Shown piece after piece: positions 22,986 through 31,205 of a stretch of 64,000 nt of DNA. Source of the stretch: Acidimicrobiia bacterium (GTDB taxonomy: Bacteria > Actinomycetota > Acidimicrobiia > Acidimicrobiales > Bin134); contig JAJECA010000042.1 in the NCBI GenBank assembly GCA_022822265.1, positions 1 through 64,000 of the forward strand, read 5' to 3'. A program made the translations under genes and the position numbers. The notes beneath the pieces are model-generated. The model was not told the DNA's origin, searched no databases, and saw only the letters and a program-made list of their open reading frames with translations. Positions within the stretch are counted from its first letter, which is position 1. Each line of letters starts with the position of its first letter.

Positions 22986-23932
22986 GGCTGGACATCTGCT
23001 ACCGCACTCGATTCGCGTTCGACGCTCCGGTGCGGGAGTCCCAGAACGAGATGCGGGCCTGTCCGGTGTCCGATGAGCGCCAGCAGCTTCTGAGCTACCG
23101 GGTGATCGTGGAGCCGTCGGCCAGGATGCTGTCGTTCACCGACTACTGGGGCACTCGGGTAGACCACTTCGGCGTCACCGATACCCACACCGCCCTCGAG
23201 GTGACCGCGGAGGCCTCGGTGGAGACCCAAGACCCGCCGCCAGTCTCCACCGGGCCGCCCCTGGAGACGCTGAAGGAGTCGGAATTCCGAGACGAACACG
23301 AGGAGTTCCTCAAGCGCAGCCACCACACCGACTGGAACGACGACCTAGCCCAGGCGGCCCGCAGTCTCGCCGAGGCCAACGGGCAGGACGTGGCGGGCGT
23401 GGCGATGGAAATCCATCAGTTTGTGGGCGACAAGCTCTCCTATGAGCCCGGCGCCACCGACATCGGCGAACCCATTGCAAACATCGCGGCCAAGGGGGTG
23501 GGCGTTTGCCAGGACTACGCCCACTTGGCCGTGGCCCTGTGTCGGAGCATCGGCATCCCGGCCCGCTATGTGTCGGGCTACTTGTTCTCCAGCAACGACC
23601 GCACCGGCAGCATCGACGGCGATCTGGTGAGGGTGCAGACCCACGCCTGGTTCGAGGCGGCCATCCCTGGCCTGGGCTGGCTGCCGCTCGATCCCACCAA
23701 CGGACTGCCGGTGGGCCGCCAGCACGTCAAGATCGGCCACGGCCGCGACTACGACGATGTGCCTCCCCTTCGGGGCGTCTACTCCGGTCCAGGCACGCCA
23801 ACGGTGGATGCGTCAGTGGAAATCCGCCGGATGGACCCGGCCCGCCAATCGCCCACGCCGATGCAGCCCTCGCTCCTGCGGACCGTGCAAGCCCCCCGCA
23901 CCCGACAACAGCAGCAGCAACAACAGCAGTGA
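22982..23932 (+). CDS. Transglutaminase-like cysteine protease-fold protein
   Basis: 316 residues from GTG 22982, within the stop of the alpha-E gene. An N-terminal beta region (LDICYRTRFAFDAPVRESQN, the bacterial transglutaminase N-domain) precedes the transglut core with catalytic Cys176 (GVGVCQDYAHLA), His221 (QTHAWFEA) and Asp237 (PLDPTNG). It ends in an unusual run of eight glutamines encoded by CAG/CAA just before the stop. It may hydrolyse or transfer amide bonds made by the ATP-grasp partner. No signal peptide is seen, so it is cytoplasmic. Last gene of the three-gene operon. Confidence 0.92.
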   Translation: MRLDICYRTRFAFDAPVRESQNEMRACPVSDERQQLLSYRVIVEPSARMLSFTDYWGTRVDHFGVTDTHTALEVTAEASVETQDPPPVSTGPPLETLKESEFRDEHEEFLKRSHHTDWNDDLAQAARSLAEANGQDVAGVAMEIHQFVGDKLSYEPGATDIGEPIANIAAKGVGVCQDYAHLAVALCRSIGIPARYVSGYLFSSNDRTGSIDGDLVRVQTHAWFEAAIPGLGWLPLDPTNGLPVGRQHVKIGHGRDYDDVPPLRGVYSGPGTPTVDASVEIRRMDPARQSPTPMQPSLLRTVQAPRTRQQQQQQQQ

Positions 23933-23981
23933 GCGGCGAGCAGCGCTAGACGCGGGCTTCGAGCCTGTCGAGGCGGCCGCC

Positions 23982-24857
23982 CTAGATCCGGGCCTCGCGC
24001 ACATCCAGGCGCCGGAGCATCTCGTCGCCCACGAAGTTCAACGCCATCAGCGTGACGAACATCACCCCGCCGGTGATCAGGGCGATGTGGGGGGCGTCCT
24101 CCAGCCTTCCCTTGCCGGAGGACAAGATGTTGCCCCAGGTGATGCTGGGCGAGCCCACGCTCACCCCGATGAACGACAGGCTGCCCTCGGCGATGATCAC
24201 GATCCCCATGGCCAAAAAGGCGATCGAGGCCAGCGCCGGCACCACGTTGGGCATCACTTCTCGGAACAGCAGTCGGGGCCACCGGGCTCCCATCATGTCG
24301 GCCACGGTCACGAATTCCCGAGCGGCGAACCGCAGCGCCTGGGCCCGGGCAATGCGGGCGATGGCCGGGATCGTCAAGATGGTCACGGCGATGGTCACGT
24401 TGATGTAGCTCTGGCCGAGCATGGTCACGATGAACAGGGCGAACACCAGAGCGGGAAGGGCCAGCGCCACGTTGACCACGCTGCTGACACCCAGGTCGAT
24501 CCACCTGCCGAAATAGCCGGCCACCACTCCCAGCACCCCGCCCACCACGATGCCGATGCCCACCGCGGGACCGGCGATGGACAGCGACAGCCGACCGCCC
24601 CACACCGAGCGGGCGAACATGTCCCGGCCGAGCTGATCGGTGCCGAACCAGTTCGACCACGACGGGCCCTCTTCGGGCGGCCCCGACAGCGGTTTGTGGG
24701 GGTCGTCGATGAATCCCAGCCACGGGGCCAGCACGGCGCTGGCGATCACCAAAACCAGCCATCCCAACGACAGCCAGAGGGCGACATTGTGACGGCGCTG
24801 CCGAGGGGCGATTTCGGGCTGGGAACCCGTCACGGCGGTAGTGGCAACGTCGGTCAT
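23982..24857 (-). CDS. Peptide-type ABC transporter permease (DppC/OppC-like)
   Basis: 291 residues with six predicted membrane helices after a 25-residue cytoplasmic start. WFGTDQLGRDMFARSVWGGR is the hallmark of DppC/OppC permeases. The EAA loop is DMMGARWPRLLFREVMPNVV, which docks the ATPase. The start overlaps the dppB-like stop by 4 bases (ATGA). Last gene of the transport operon; no ATPase gene follows, and the next gene converges from the other strand. Confidence 0.92.
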   Translation of the reverse strand: MTDVATTAVTGSQPEIAPRQRRHNVALWLSLGWLVLVIASAVLAPWLGFIDDPHKPLSGPPEEGPSWSNWFGTDQLGRDMFARSVWGGRLSLSIAGPAVGIGIVVGGVLGVVAGYFGRWIDLGVSSVVNVALALPALVFALFIVTMLGQSYINVTIAVTILTIPAIARIARAQALRFAAREFVTVADMMGARWPRLLFREVMPNVVPALASIAFLAMGIVIIAEGSLSFIGVSVGSPSITWGNILSSGKGRLEDAPHIALITGGVMFVTLMALNFVGDEMLRRLDVREARI

Positions 24858-25798
24858 TTTCGCCGTATCCGGGGGTCGAGCACTGAGTAGAGCAGATCGA
24901 CCAACGTGGTCACGGTCACAAAGACCGCCGCGATCAGCGCCACCAGAGTCTGGACCAGCAAGAACTCCCGGGCCGCCACCCAGCTAACCAGCAGCGACCC
25001 CACCCCGTCGAGGTCGAACAAGAACTCCACCACGATGGCGCCGTTCACCGCCTGGGCCGCCTGGATGCCGAAAATGGTCAACAGCGTGAAGCTCGAGGGG
25101 CGCAGCACATGGCGGATGAGCACGTGGCGGACCGGAAGGCCCTTGGCCCGGGCGGTTCCCACGAAGTCCTCCTGCAGGGTGCCGATGACATCGGTGCGCA
25201 GCAGTCTCAGATAGACGGGCAACAACCCGGCGGCCAGCGTGATCGAGGGAAGGAACATCACCCTGAAATGGGCCCCCAACCCTTCGGATATGGGCTGGTA
25301 GCCGCTCAAGTCGAACCAGTCGAGCCTCACGGCGAACACCAAGATCAGCACCAGTCCGAGCACGAACACCGGGACAGACAACAGCGCGAACGCCCCCCCG
25401 CTGGCGATCTTGTCGATCACCGTGTTCTGCTTGTATCCGGTCCACAGGCCGAGCGGAATGGCCGCCCCCAGCGCCAGAACCTGGGAGTAGGCCAAAAGGA
25501 GCAGGGTTCGGGGCAGCGCGGTGTTGAGGGCCTCCCCGAATGACCGACCCGTCAGGTACGACTTGCCGAAGTCGCCGGTGAGCACGTCGCCGCCCCACTT
25601 GGCCCATTGCACGATGACCGGTTCGTCCAGGTTGCGATCCTGTTCGCATTCGGCGATCTGCTCTTCGGTGGCGGCCCCGCCGAACGCGGCCACGCACGGG
25701 TTGCCGGGCAGCAGGTTCAGCATCCAGTAGAACAGCAGCGTTACTGCCAGCACGACCAGGGCCAGCTGAGCCAAGCGCGTTCCGAAGAACCGGAGCAC
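24854..25798 (-). CDS. Peptide-type ABC transporter permease (DppB/OppB-like)
   Basis: 314 residues from GTG 25798 (MLRFFGTRLAQLALVVLAVT, the usual DppB beginning with a first membrane helix). The EAA loop is TARAKGLPVRHVLIRHVLRP. The periplasmic loop after helix 1 has two Cys (NPCVAAFGGAATEEQIAEC), a common variant. It pairs with the downstream DppC-like permease to form the channel for oligopeptides or similar solutes. It follows the second binding-protein gene by 52 bases. Confidence 0.92.
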   Translation of the reverse strand: MLRFFGTRLAQLALVVLAVTLLFYWMLNLLPGNPCVAAFGGAATEEQIAECEQDRNLDEPVIVQWAKWGGDVLTGDFGKSYLTGRSFGEALNTALPRTLLLLAYSQVLALGAAIPLGLWTGYKQNTVIDKIASGGAFALLSVPVFVLGLVLILVFAVRLDWFDLSGYQPISEGLGAHFRVMFLPSITLAAGLLPVYLRLLRTDVIGTLQEDFVGTARAKGLPVRHVLIRHVLRPSSFTLLTIFGIQAAQAVNGAIVVEFLFDLDGVGSLLVSWVAAREFLLVQTLVALIAAVFVTVTTLVDLLYSVLDPRIRRK

Positions 25799-25850
25799 TG
25801 GCCTATCCTGCCCCTGGCCCGTTATCGCCCTTCTACGCCGAAACCGGCTG

Positions 25851-27659
25851 CTACTGCTCGATCCAGGTCTCGCCCAAGAAGACCCTGCCGCTGAAGACCC
25901 TCTCGTGTCTCGCTCCGTCGTCGAGGGTGAGGTTGTCAACCCCGTGCACATGGTCGTGGGCGGCCAACAGCCAGTTGGAGTTGTAGAACCAGATGTAGTG
26001 GACGTTCTCGCCAAACTCGCGGTTGATGTCCTCGGCTATCTCCCTTTGCCGATCGAGGTCGTCGGTGAGCAGCGCTTCGTCGAGAGCCGCATCGATCCCC
26101 GGGTTGTTGATGCGGCCGAAGTTCAGCGCGATCCCCAGGCCGAACTTGCTGTGCCACCAAACTCGCTCGGTGGCCACGCCAAAGCCCTCGTGCTGTCGCC
26201 ACAAGAACGCGGTGAAGTTGCCGAACACCGCGTTGGTGATCAACTCGGCTTGGTCCACCTGGGTGATATTCACGTCGAGCCCGCAGTCGCCCCACATAGT
26301 GGCGATCAACTCGGTGCTGAGGAGGTTGGCCGGGTCGTTGGTGGTGCCCAATTCCACGTTGGTTATGCCCAGGCGGGCAATGGTGGCGCTACCAGCGCCG
26401 GGGTCGTAGGCCGGGAATCCGGTTTCTTCCAGATAGCCGGGGGTCCCGGGCGAGAACGGGCCGTTGTCCGGTGCCTGCCCATCCCAGCGAAGGGTGCTGT
26501 AGGTCTGTCGGTCGGTGCACTGGGCCAGCGCCTGGCGGAACTCCACGTTGTCGAACGGGGCCCGAGAGTTGTTCAGCAACAGGTAGGTGGTCTCTGCGTA
26601 CCGATCTGCCTGCCAGAAGGTCTTGAACTCCTCGTTGTAGTCGTCGACTCTGAGCCCTTCGTTCACACTGCTGGCATCGAGGTCGCCCGACCGCAGGGCG
26701 GCATACCGGGCATCGGTGTCGGGGATTGGCCGGAACTCGATGGCATCCAGATAGGGAAGCTGGCGGCCCTCTGAGTCGGTGCGCCAGTAGTTGGGGTTGC
26801 GCACCATCCGGGTCACCTCGTTGGGAATCCACTCGTCCAGCATGAACGGGCCGGTCCCAATAGGGTTGCGGGCGGCCTCCTCTTGGCCCAGGTCGTGCAT
26901 GGACGGCGCCCCGAAGTAGCCGAGATGGCTGGTCAGGAAATTGGGGAAGGTGGCATAGGGCCTGCCAAACACCATCTCTATGGACACATCGTCCACGATG
27001 TCGATGGACTGGATCTCCCAATCGGTGACAAAAATGCCGGTGAGGGTTCCCTTGGCCTGCTCCTCGAAGTGCCGCTTCAGCGCGGCTGCGTCCGCCGGCG
27101 TCCCGTCGTGGAAGAGGAGTCCTGGACGCAAGGTCAGGGTCCACTCGGTGAAGTCGTCGTTGGAGCTGAAGCTCTCCAGCAGGTTGGGGAGAATCCGGCC
27201 GTCGTCACCCTCGATGGTCAGCGTTTCATACATCGCCCGGAACAAGATGTGGCCCGACACCGCGGCCTGGGCGTTGACCGGGTTCAACCCGTTGGTGGTC
27301 TCAGCCTCCAACCCCACCACCAGAGTGCCCCCGTACTGGGGCTCCACCGCCGCCTCGGGTGCTTCGGGGGCCTCGGCTTCGGGGGCGTCCGCAGTCTCCT
27401 CGGGTGCCGCGGCGTCTTGTTCACCGTCATCGCCGGTGCTGGGCTCGGGCGCATCCTCGCCGTCTTCGCTGGGCGCCGGGGCAGCATCGCCGTCGCCTGA
27501 GGGGGCTTCGGGGGCGGCGGTTGCCTCCGCGGCCACGCCCCCGCCGTCGTCATCGTCGTCGTTCCCGCCACCGCAGGCTGATGCCACCAGGGCCAGCACA
27601 CAGAACAAAGCCAGCCAGCGCCACCGCGCCGGCTTCGAAACCCGCCAAGAAGCTGCCAT
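25851..27659 (-). CDS. ABC transporter substrate-binding lipoprotein (SBP family 5)
   Basis: 602 residues, ATG 27659 with a GGGGGG run about 8 bases upstream. Lipoprotein signal WRWLALFCVLALVASACGGG (lipid-anchored Cys). Then about 80 residues of very acidic Ala/Pro/Asp/Glu-rich linker. The mature domain is a dipeptide/oligopeptide-binding protein: QYGGTLVVGLEAETTNGLNP, LLESFSSNDDFTEWTLTLRP, NPIGTGPFMLDEW and FDNVEFRQALAQCTDRQTY are family motifs. Clearly a paralogue of the preceding gene (27722), colinear over almost the full length, so a tandem duplication. Confidence 0.93.
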   Translation of the reverse strand: MAASWRVSKPARWRWLALFCVLALVASACGGGNDDDDDGGGVAAEATAAPEAPSGDGDAAPAPSEDGEDAPEPSTGDDGEQDAAAPEETADAPEAEAPEAPEAAVEPQYGGTLVVGLEAETTNGLNPVNAQAAVSGHILFRAMYETLTIEGDDGRILPNLLESFSSNDDFTEWTLTLRPGLLFHDGTPADAAALKRHFEEQAKGTLTGIFVTDWEIQSIDIVDDVSIEMVFGRPYATFPNFLTSHLGYFGAPSMHDLGQEEAARNPIGTGPFMLDEWIPNEVTRMVRNPNYWRTDSEGRQLPYLDAIEFRPIPDTDARYAALRSGDLDASSVNEGLRVDDYNEEFKTFWQADRYAETTYLLLNNSRAPFDNVEFRQALAQCTDRQTYSTLRWDGQAPDNGPFSPGTPGYLEETGFPAYDPGAGSATIARLGITNVELGTTNDPANLLSTELIATMWGDCGLDVNITQVDQAELITNAVFGNFTAFLWRQHEGFGVATERVWWHSKFGLGIALNFGRINNPGIDAALDEALLTDDLDRQREIAEDINREFGENVHYIWFYNSNWLLAAHDHVHGVDNLTLDDGARHERVFSGRVFLGETWIEQ

Positions 27660-27721
27660 GACACGAACCCCCCATGTCACTCGTTGCCAAAACGTTAGCC
27701 CAGGAGGCGGATGCCTGCTCC

Positions 27722-29518
27722 CTACCCCTCGTCCAGCCAAGTCTCGGCCAAGAAGACCCGTCCGAGGAAGATCTTGGGGTGCGCTCCCCCTTCGGGCAGC
27801 GTGACGGTGTCGACGCCGTTCACGTGGTGGTGAGCGGCGATCAGCCACCGCGAGTGGTAGAGCCAGATGTTGTAGACACCCTCGGCAAACGCCCGGTTGA
27901 CCTCCTCGGCAAGCTCCCGCTGTCGCTCCTCGTCGTCGGTGGTGATCACTTCATCCAGCGCGGCGTCGATCCGAGGATCGGCGACGCGCCCGAAGTTGAT
28001 GGCCGGAACCGGGGGTGGCGGGCTGTAGCCGCTGTGCCACCAGAACCTCTCCATGGCCAGGCTGTACCCGCTGTGGTTGACCGCCACGAACACCGAGAAA
28101 TTCCCGAACACGGCGGTGGTCACCGCCTCGGTTTGGAGCATCTGGTTGATGCCCACGTCCAGCCCGCACTCGCCCCACATCTGGACGAGCAGTTCGGCTT
28201 GCAACAGGTCCAGCGTGGTGACGGTGGTGATGATGTCGAAGCTGGGCGCACCCAACCGCTCGAACACGGCCCGACCGGCATCAGGGTCGTAGTCGGGGAA
28301 TCCGGAGTCCTCCAGATGGCCGGGGGTGCCGGGGGAGAACGGGCCGCTGGCCGGAGGCTGCCCGTCCCACAAAACGGTGTTGAGAGTCTGCCGGTCGGTG
28401 CACTGGGCCAGCGCCCGGCGCATCTCCAGGTTGTCAAACGGCGGTCTCGAGGTGTTCATCAACACCGAGGTGGTGGCCGAGTACTGCCCACCCTGCCAGT
28501 AGGTTTTGAACCCCTCGTTGTACTCGTCGACGCGCCTTCCCCCGTTGTCGACGCTGGCATCCACGTCGCCAGCCCGAAGGGTGTTATACCGGCCCTCATC
28601 GTCTTCTATGGGGCGGAACTCGATGGCGTCGAGGTAGGGAAGCTGTCGTCCCTCGGCGTCGGTGCGCCAGTAGTTCGGATTGCGCACCAGGCGGGTCACC
28701 TCATGCTCAACCCACTCCTCCAGCATGAACGGACCCGTGCCGATCGGATTGCGGGCGCTGTCGGTGCCGAGGTCGTGCATGCCTGGCGACGCCAAAAAGC
28801 CGCCTGCGCTGGTGAAGCCGAGGGGGAAATCGACGAACGTCTTCCCCAGGTTTACCTTCACGGTCAAGTCATCGATGGCCTCGAAGCTCTGTATCTCGGC
28901 TTCTTCGATGGCCAGCCGCGACAGGGTGGCATTCCCCAACTCCTCCAAGTGGCGAACGAGGGCGGCCGAGTTCACCGGCAGGCCATCGTGGAACGTGATG
29001 CCCGGGCGCAGCGTGAACGTCCACTCGGTGTAGTCGTCGTTGGGGCTGAAGCTCTCCAACAGGAAGGGAATGGCCTCGCCATCAGCGCCTTCGATGACCA
29101 GGGGATCGTAGAGCTGCCGCAGCACGATGTGCCCCGACGTCGCCGCCGACGTGGTGATCGGGTTCCATCCCCCGGTGGTCTCTGACTCCAGGGCGAAAAC
29201 CAGTGTGCCGCCGTAGATCTCGTCGGGCTCTGATGGGGGCGGCTCTTCGTCCGGCAGCGTCGGGGCTGCGGAGGGCTCGGAGGGCTCCTCGTCGGCGTCG
29301 CGGCTCTCCTGATCGCCGGGTTGGTCGTCTTGGCTGTCGCTTGGCGGCGTGTCTGGGGCGTCTTCTGAGTCTTGGGACGGCGCCGACGCTGCGGGGGGCG
29401 ACGAGCCGTCGCCGGTGTCGTCATCACCGCCACAGGCCGACGCCAACAGTGCGAGCATGCAGATAGCGGCGAGCCACCGCCAACCCGCGCCCGTCATGCC
29501 CCGAGAACTTGCAGCCAC
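27722..29518 (-). CDS. ABC transporter substrate-binding lipoprotein (SBP family 5), tandem paralogue
   Basis: 598 residues. GTG 29518 was chosen because GGAGG sits 7 bases upstream and the resulting start (MAASSRGMTG) aligns with its paralogue's MAASWRV; an ATG six codons on is possible. Lipobox LALLASACGG, then an acidic Asp/Glu/Pro/Ser linker of about 80 residues, then the SBP_bac_5 domain (IYGGTLVFALESETTGGWNP, NPIGTGPFMLEEW, RNPNYWRTDAEGRQLPYLDA shared with the paralogue). First gene of the importer operon. Two binding proteins for one permease pair would widen the substrate range. Confidence 0.93.
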   Translation of the reverse strand: MAASSRGMTGAGWRWLAAICMLALLASACGGDDDTGDGSSPPAASAPSQDSEDAPDTPPSDSQDDQPGDQESRDADEEPSEPSAAPTLPDEEPPPSEPDEIYGGTLVFALESETTGGWNPITTSAATSGHIVLRQLYDPLVIEGADGEAIPFLLESFSPNDDYTEWTFTLRPGITFHDGLPVNSAALVRHLEELGNATLSRLAIEEAEIQSFEAIDDLTVKVNLGKTFVDFPLGFTSAGGFLASPGMHDLGTDSARNPIGTGPFMLEEWVEHEVTRLVRNPNYWRTDAEGRQLPYLDAIEFRPIEDDEGRYNTLRAGDVDASVDNGGRRVDEYNEGFKTYWQGGQYSATTSVLMNTSRPPFDNLEMRRALAQCTDRQTLNTVLWDGQPPASGPFSPGTPGHLEDSGFPDYDPDAGRAVFERLGAPSFDIITTVTTLDLLQAELLVQMWGECGLDVGINQMLQTEAVTTAVFGNFSVFVAVNHSGYSLAMERFWWHSGYSPPPPVPAINFGRVADPRIDAALDEVITTDDEERQRELAEEVNRAFAEGVYNIWLYHSRWLIAAHHHVNGVDTVTLPEGGAHPKIFLGRVFLAETWLDEG

Positions 29519-29542
29519 CAAGGAACCTCCCGTCACAAACGG

Positions 29543-30535
29543 TTAGAAGCGTAGTTCAGGCGAGAGGTAGGTGTTTCTTATCCGCTCTCCGAATTCAGGC
29601 CGATACAGTGCGCCAGGCCCGTCGGGCACTGCTACGCCCCTCCGGGCGCAGTCCTCAGTCATCGTCGCGATAAGAGTTGGCTCGTCGAGGTCGTCCAGGT
29701 GCTTGTCGTACACCTCGGCCTCTTGGGCGTCGTCGAACACAAAGGCCTTCCAAGACAGCGACACCCGCACTTCGTTGAAGTCACGGTGCACGGGCTCGTG
29801 GCCGGGCTCTTCGATGATCCACTGGCGATCGGGGGTGAGCGTGATGGTGGCGTCGAATCCGTACTTGACGTAGTCGGCTTCGGCGCCGATCGACTCCACC
29901 CGATGGGGCATGTAGTCGTTGTCGCCCATCACCCCGTAGTTGTAGGGCGGTTTCACGGTCACCATGTCGCCGTCCCATCCTTCGGGCCAGTAGGTGAACT
30001 CCCCGCCGACGCCCTCGTAGTACCAGCACACCGCGGTGGCGATCTGCACCCGCCAGCGGTCGAAGCACCCCGAGTGCATCATGCAATTGAGCAGCCAGGT
30101 GGGGTAGTCGTCTCGGCTCACCCCCCGAAAGGCGGGAATGTCGGTGTGGCGGGCGTACTGGCCGCTTGGGGCGTTGATATTCACATAGGTGAAATAGGGC
30201 CTCACCACCTCGGCGCCGTAGAGCTCTTGGGCGGCTTCGATGAACCGGGGGTTGTTGACGATGGTGTCGGCACCCTCCACGGCCTGGTGTTCGGCGCCCC
30301 AAGTGGTGCGGAACACCGGCGGCACCCGGGGCTCGCCGTCAACCACATCGACGAACGGGGGTACGTCGCCGGTGCGGGCTCCGGCCCGCAGCGCAGCCCG
30401 GCTCTCGACGAATTCCGCGCCGGCCAGCGTCAGCGGGTGGGGCGACTGCCGCTGCAAGATTCCCAGCAGCACATCGGGGTCTTCCAGGGACTGTTCCATG
30501 ATGACCGGCGGCCGGGGCAGCGTCGTCGTGCGCAT
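29543..30535 (-). CDS. Putative 2-oxoglutarate/Fe(II) oxygenase-like protein
   Basis: 330 residues from ATG 30535. I do not know the exact family. The central part reads like a double-stranded beta-helix oxygenase: a YVNINAPSGQYARHTDIPAF segment with an HxD metal-binding pair (about residues 135-137), a possible distal His in YMPHRVESIG, and an Arg/Ser pair in NEVRVSLSWKAF that could bind 2-oxoglutarate. Its spacing supports but does not prove the fold. Soluble, no signal. It is divergent from the UGSC selenoprotein gene with 90 bases between the starts, so a shared regulatory region and related role are possible. Confidence 0.55.
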   Translation of the reverse strand: MRTTTLPRPPVIMEQSLEDPDVLLGILQRQSPHPLTLAGAEFVESRAALRAGARTGDVPPFVDVVDGEPRVPPVFRTTWGAEHQAVEGADTIVNNPRFIEAAQELYGAEVVRPYFTYVNINAPSGQYARHTDIPAFRGVSRDDYPTWLLNCMMHSGCFDRWRVQIATAVCWYYEGVGGEFTYWPEGWDGDMVTVKPPYNYGVMGDNDYMPHRVESIGAEADYVKYGFDATITLTPDRQWIIEEPGHEPVHRDFNEVRVSLSWKAFVFDDAQEAEVYDKHLDDLDEPTLIATMTEDCARRGVAVPDGPGALYRPEFGERIRNTYLSPELRF

Positions 30536-30625
30536 CGCGACACAATACGGCACGGGGTAGGGTGGACCGGAAGGTCTCGCTCGGGTTGCCCGGCGAGTCG
30601 ACCGGTGGATCACCGGGAGGAACTC

Positions 30626-31165
30626 ATGGAAACCACCACCATCTTGTTGCCCACCGGCGAGGTGAACGAGCCCGCCCAGCCGCTGGCCATACGCAAAGAC
30701 TCGCTGGCCGGCGCGACGGTGGGCATCATCGACAACGACATGTGGCGGTCTATGGCCATCATGGCCGACGAGCTGTCCCGCCAGTTGGTGGACAAGGCCG
30801 GGGCGGCCGGGGTGGTGGTTCGGGCCAGCGGCCCCATGCACGGCGCCGACCCCGAGCAGTATCGACTGGAGATGGAGGCCTTCCACAAAGAGGTCGACGC
30901 GGTGATCAGCGGCTTGGGCAATTGAGGCTCGTGTACGGCGTGGTGTATCCACGCCAGCAGCACGCTGGAAGCCATGGGGACTCCTGCGGTGGGCCTGGTG
31001 ACCGAGCAGTTCCGGGGCCTGGCCGAGGCCACCGCCCGGGGCCTGCGGGTGGACAACCAGCCGCTGATCGTGTTGCCGTCGGGCTACGACGAATGGGCGG
31101 AGGACGACATCAGGGCCGACATCGCATCCCGTCTCGACGACATCGTGGACGCGCTAGTGGCATGA
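30626..31165 (+). CDS. UGSC-family selenoprotein (in-frame TGA read as selenocysteine)
   Basis: 179 residues if TGA at 30923-30925 (codon 100) is read as Sec; GGGAGG lies 5-6 bases before ATG 30626. Upstream and downstream parts are in one frame with no other stop: ...VDAVISGLGN-U-GSCTAWCIHASSTLEA followed by MGTPAVGLVTEQFRGLAEAT. The U-G-S-C motif, the invariant context GTPAVGLVTEQF and a C-terminal helix match the UGSC family, which resembles the Sec region of glycine-reductase component GrdB (UGTCTRCG-like). A SECIS-type hairpin follows the TGA at once. Without Sec the gene would yield a 99-residue fragment lacking the motif. Function unknown; redox or reductive cleavage chemistry is suspected. 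A conserved partner gene follows after 40 bases. Confidence 0.9.
30926..30964 (+). promoter_or_regulatory. Bacterial SECIS-like hairpin of the UGSC gene
   Basis: Just after the TGA, GGCGTGG (30937-30943) and CCACGCC (30949-30955) form a perfect 7-bp stem with 5-base loop TGTAT; CGTG (30930-30933) can pair with CACG (30961-30964) below an internal loop. There are 18 bases between the UGA and the apical loop, and the loop has a G at its second position; both agree with the published bacterial SECIS consensus as I know it. SelB would bind here. Confidence 0.75.
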
Positions 31166-31205
31166 CCCGGCGGGTCGCCACCACAGGCAACCAGACAAAG
31201 GCGAG

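Noticed and set aside
29699-30925. Plus-strand frame of 408 codons running into the UGSC gene.
   Set aside because: Its first 300 codons are the shadow of the minus-strand oxygenase-like gene; only the part from ATG 30626, preceded by GGGAGG, is coding.
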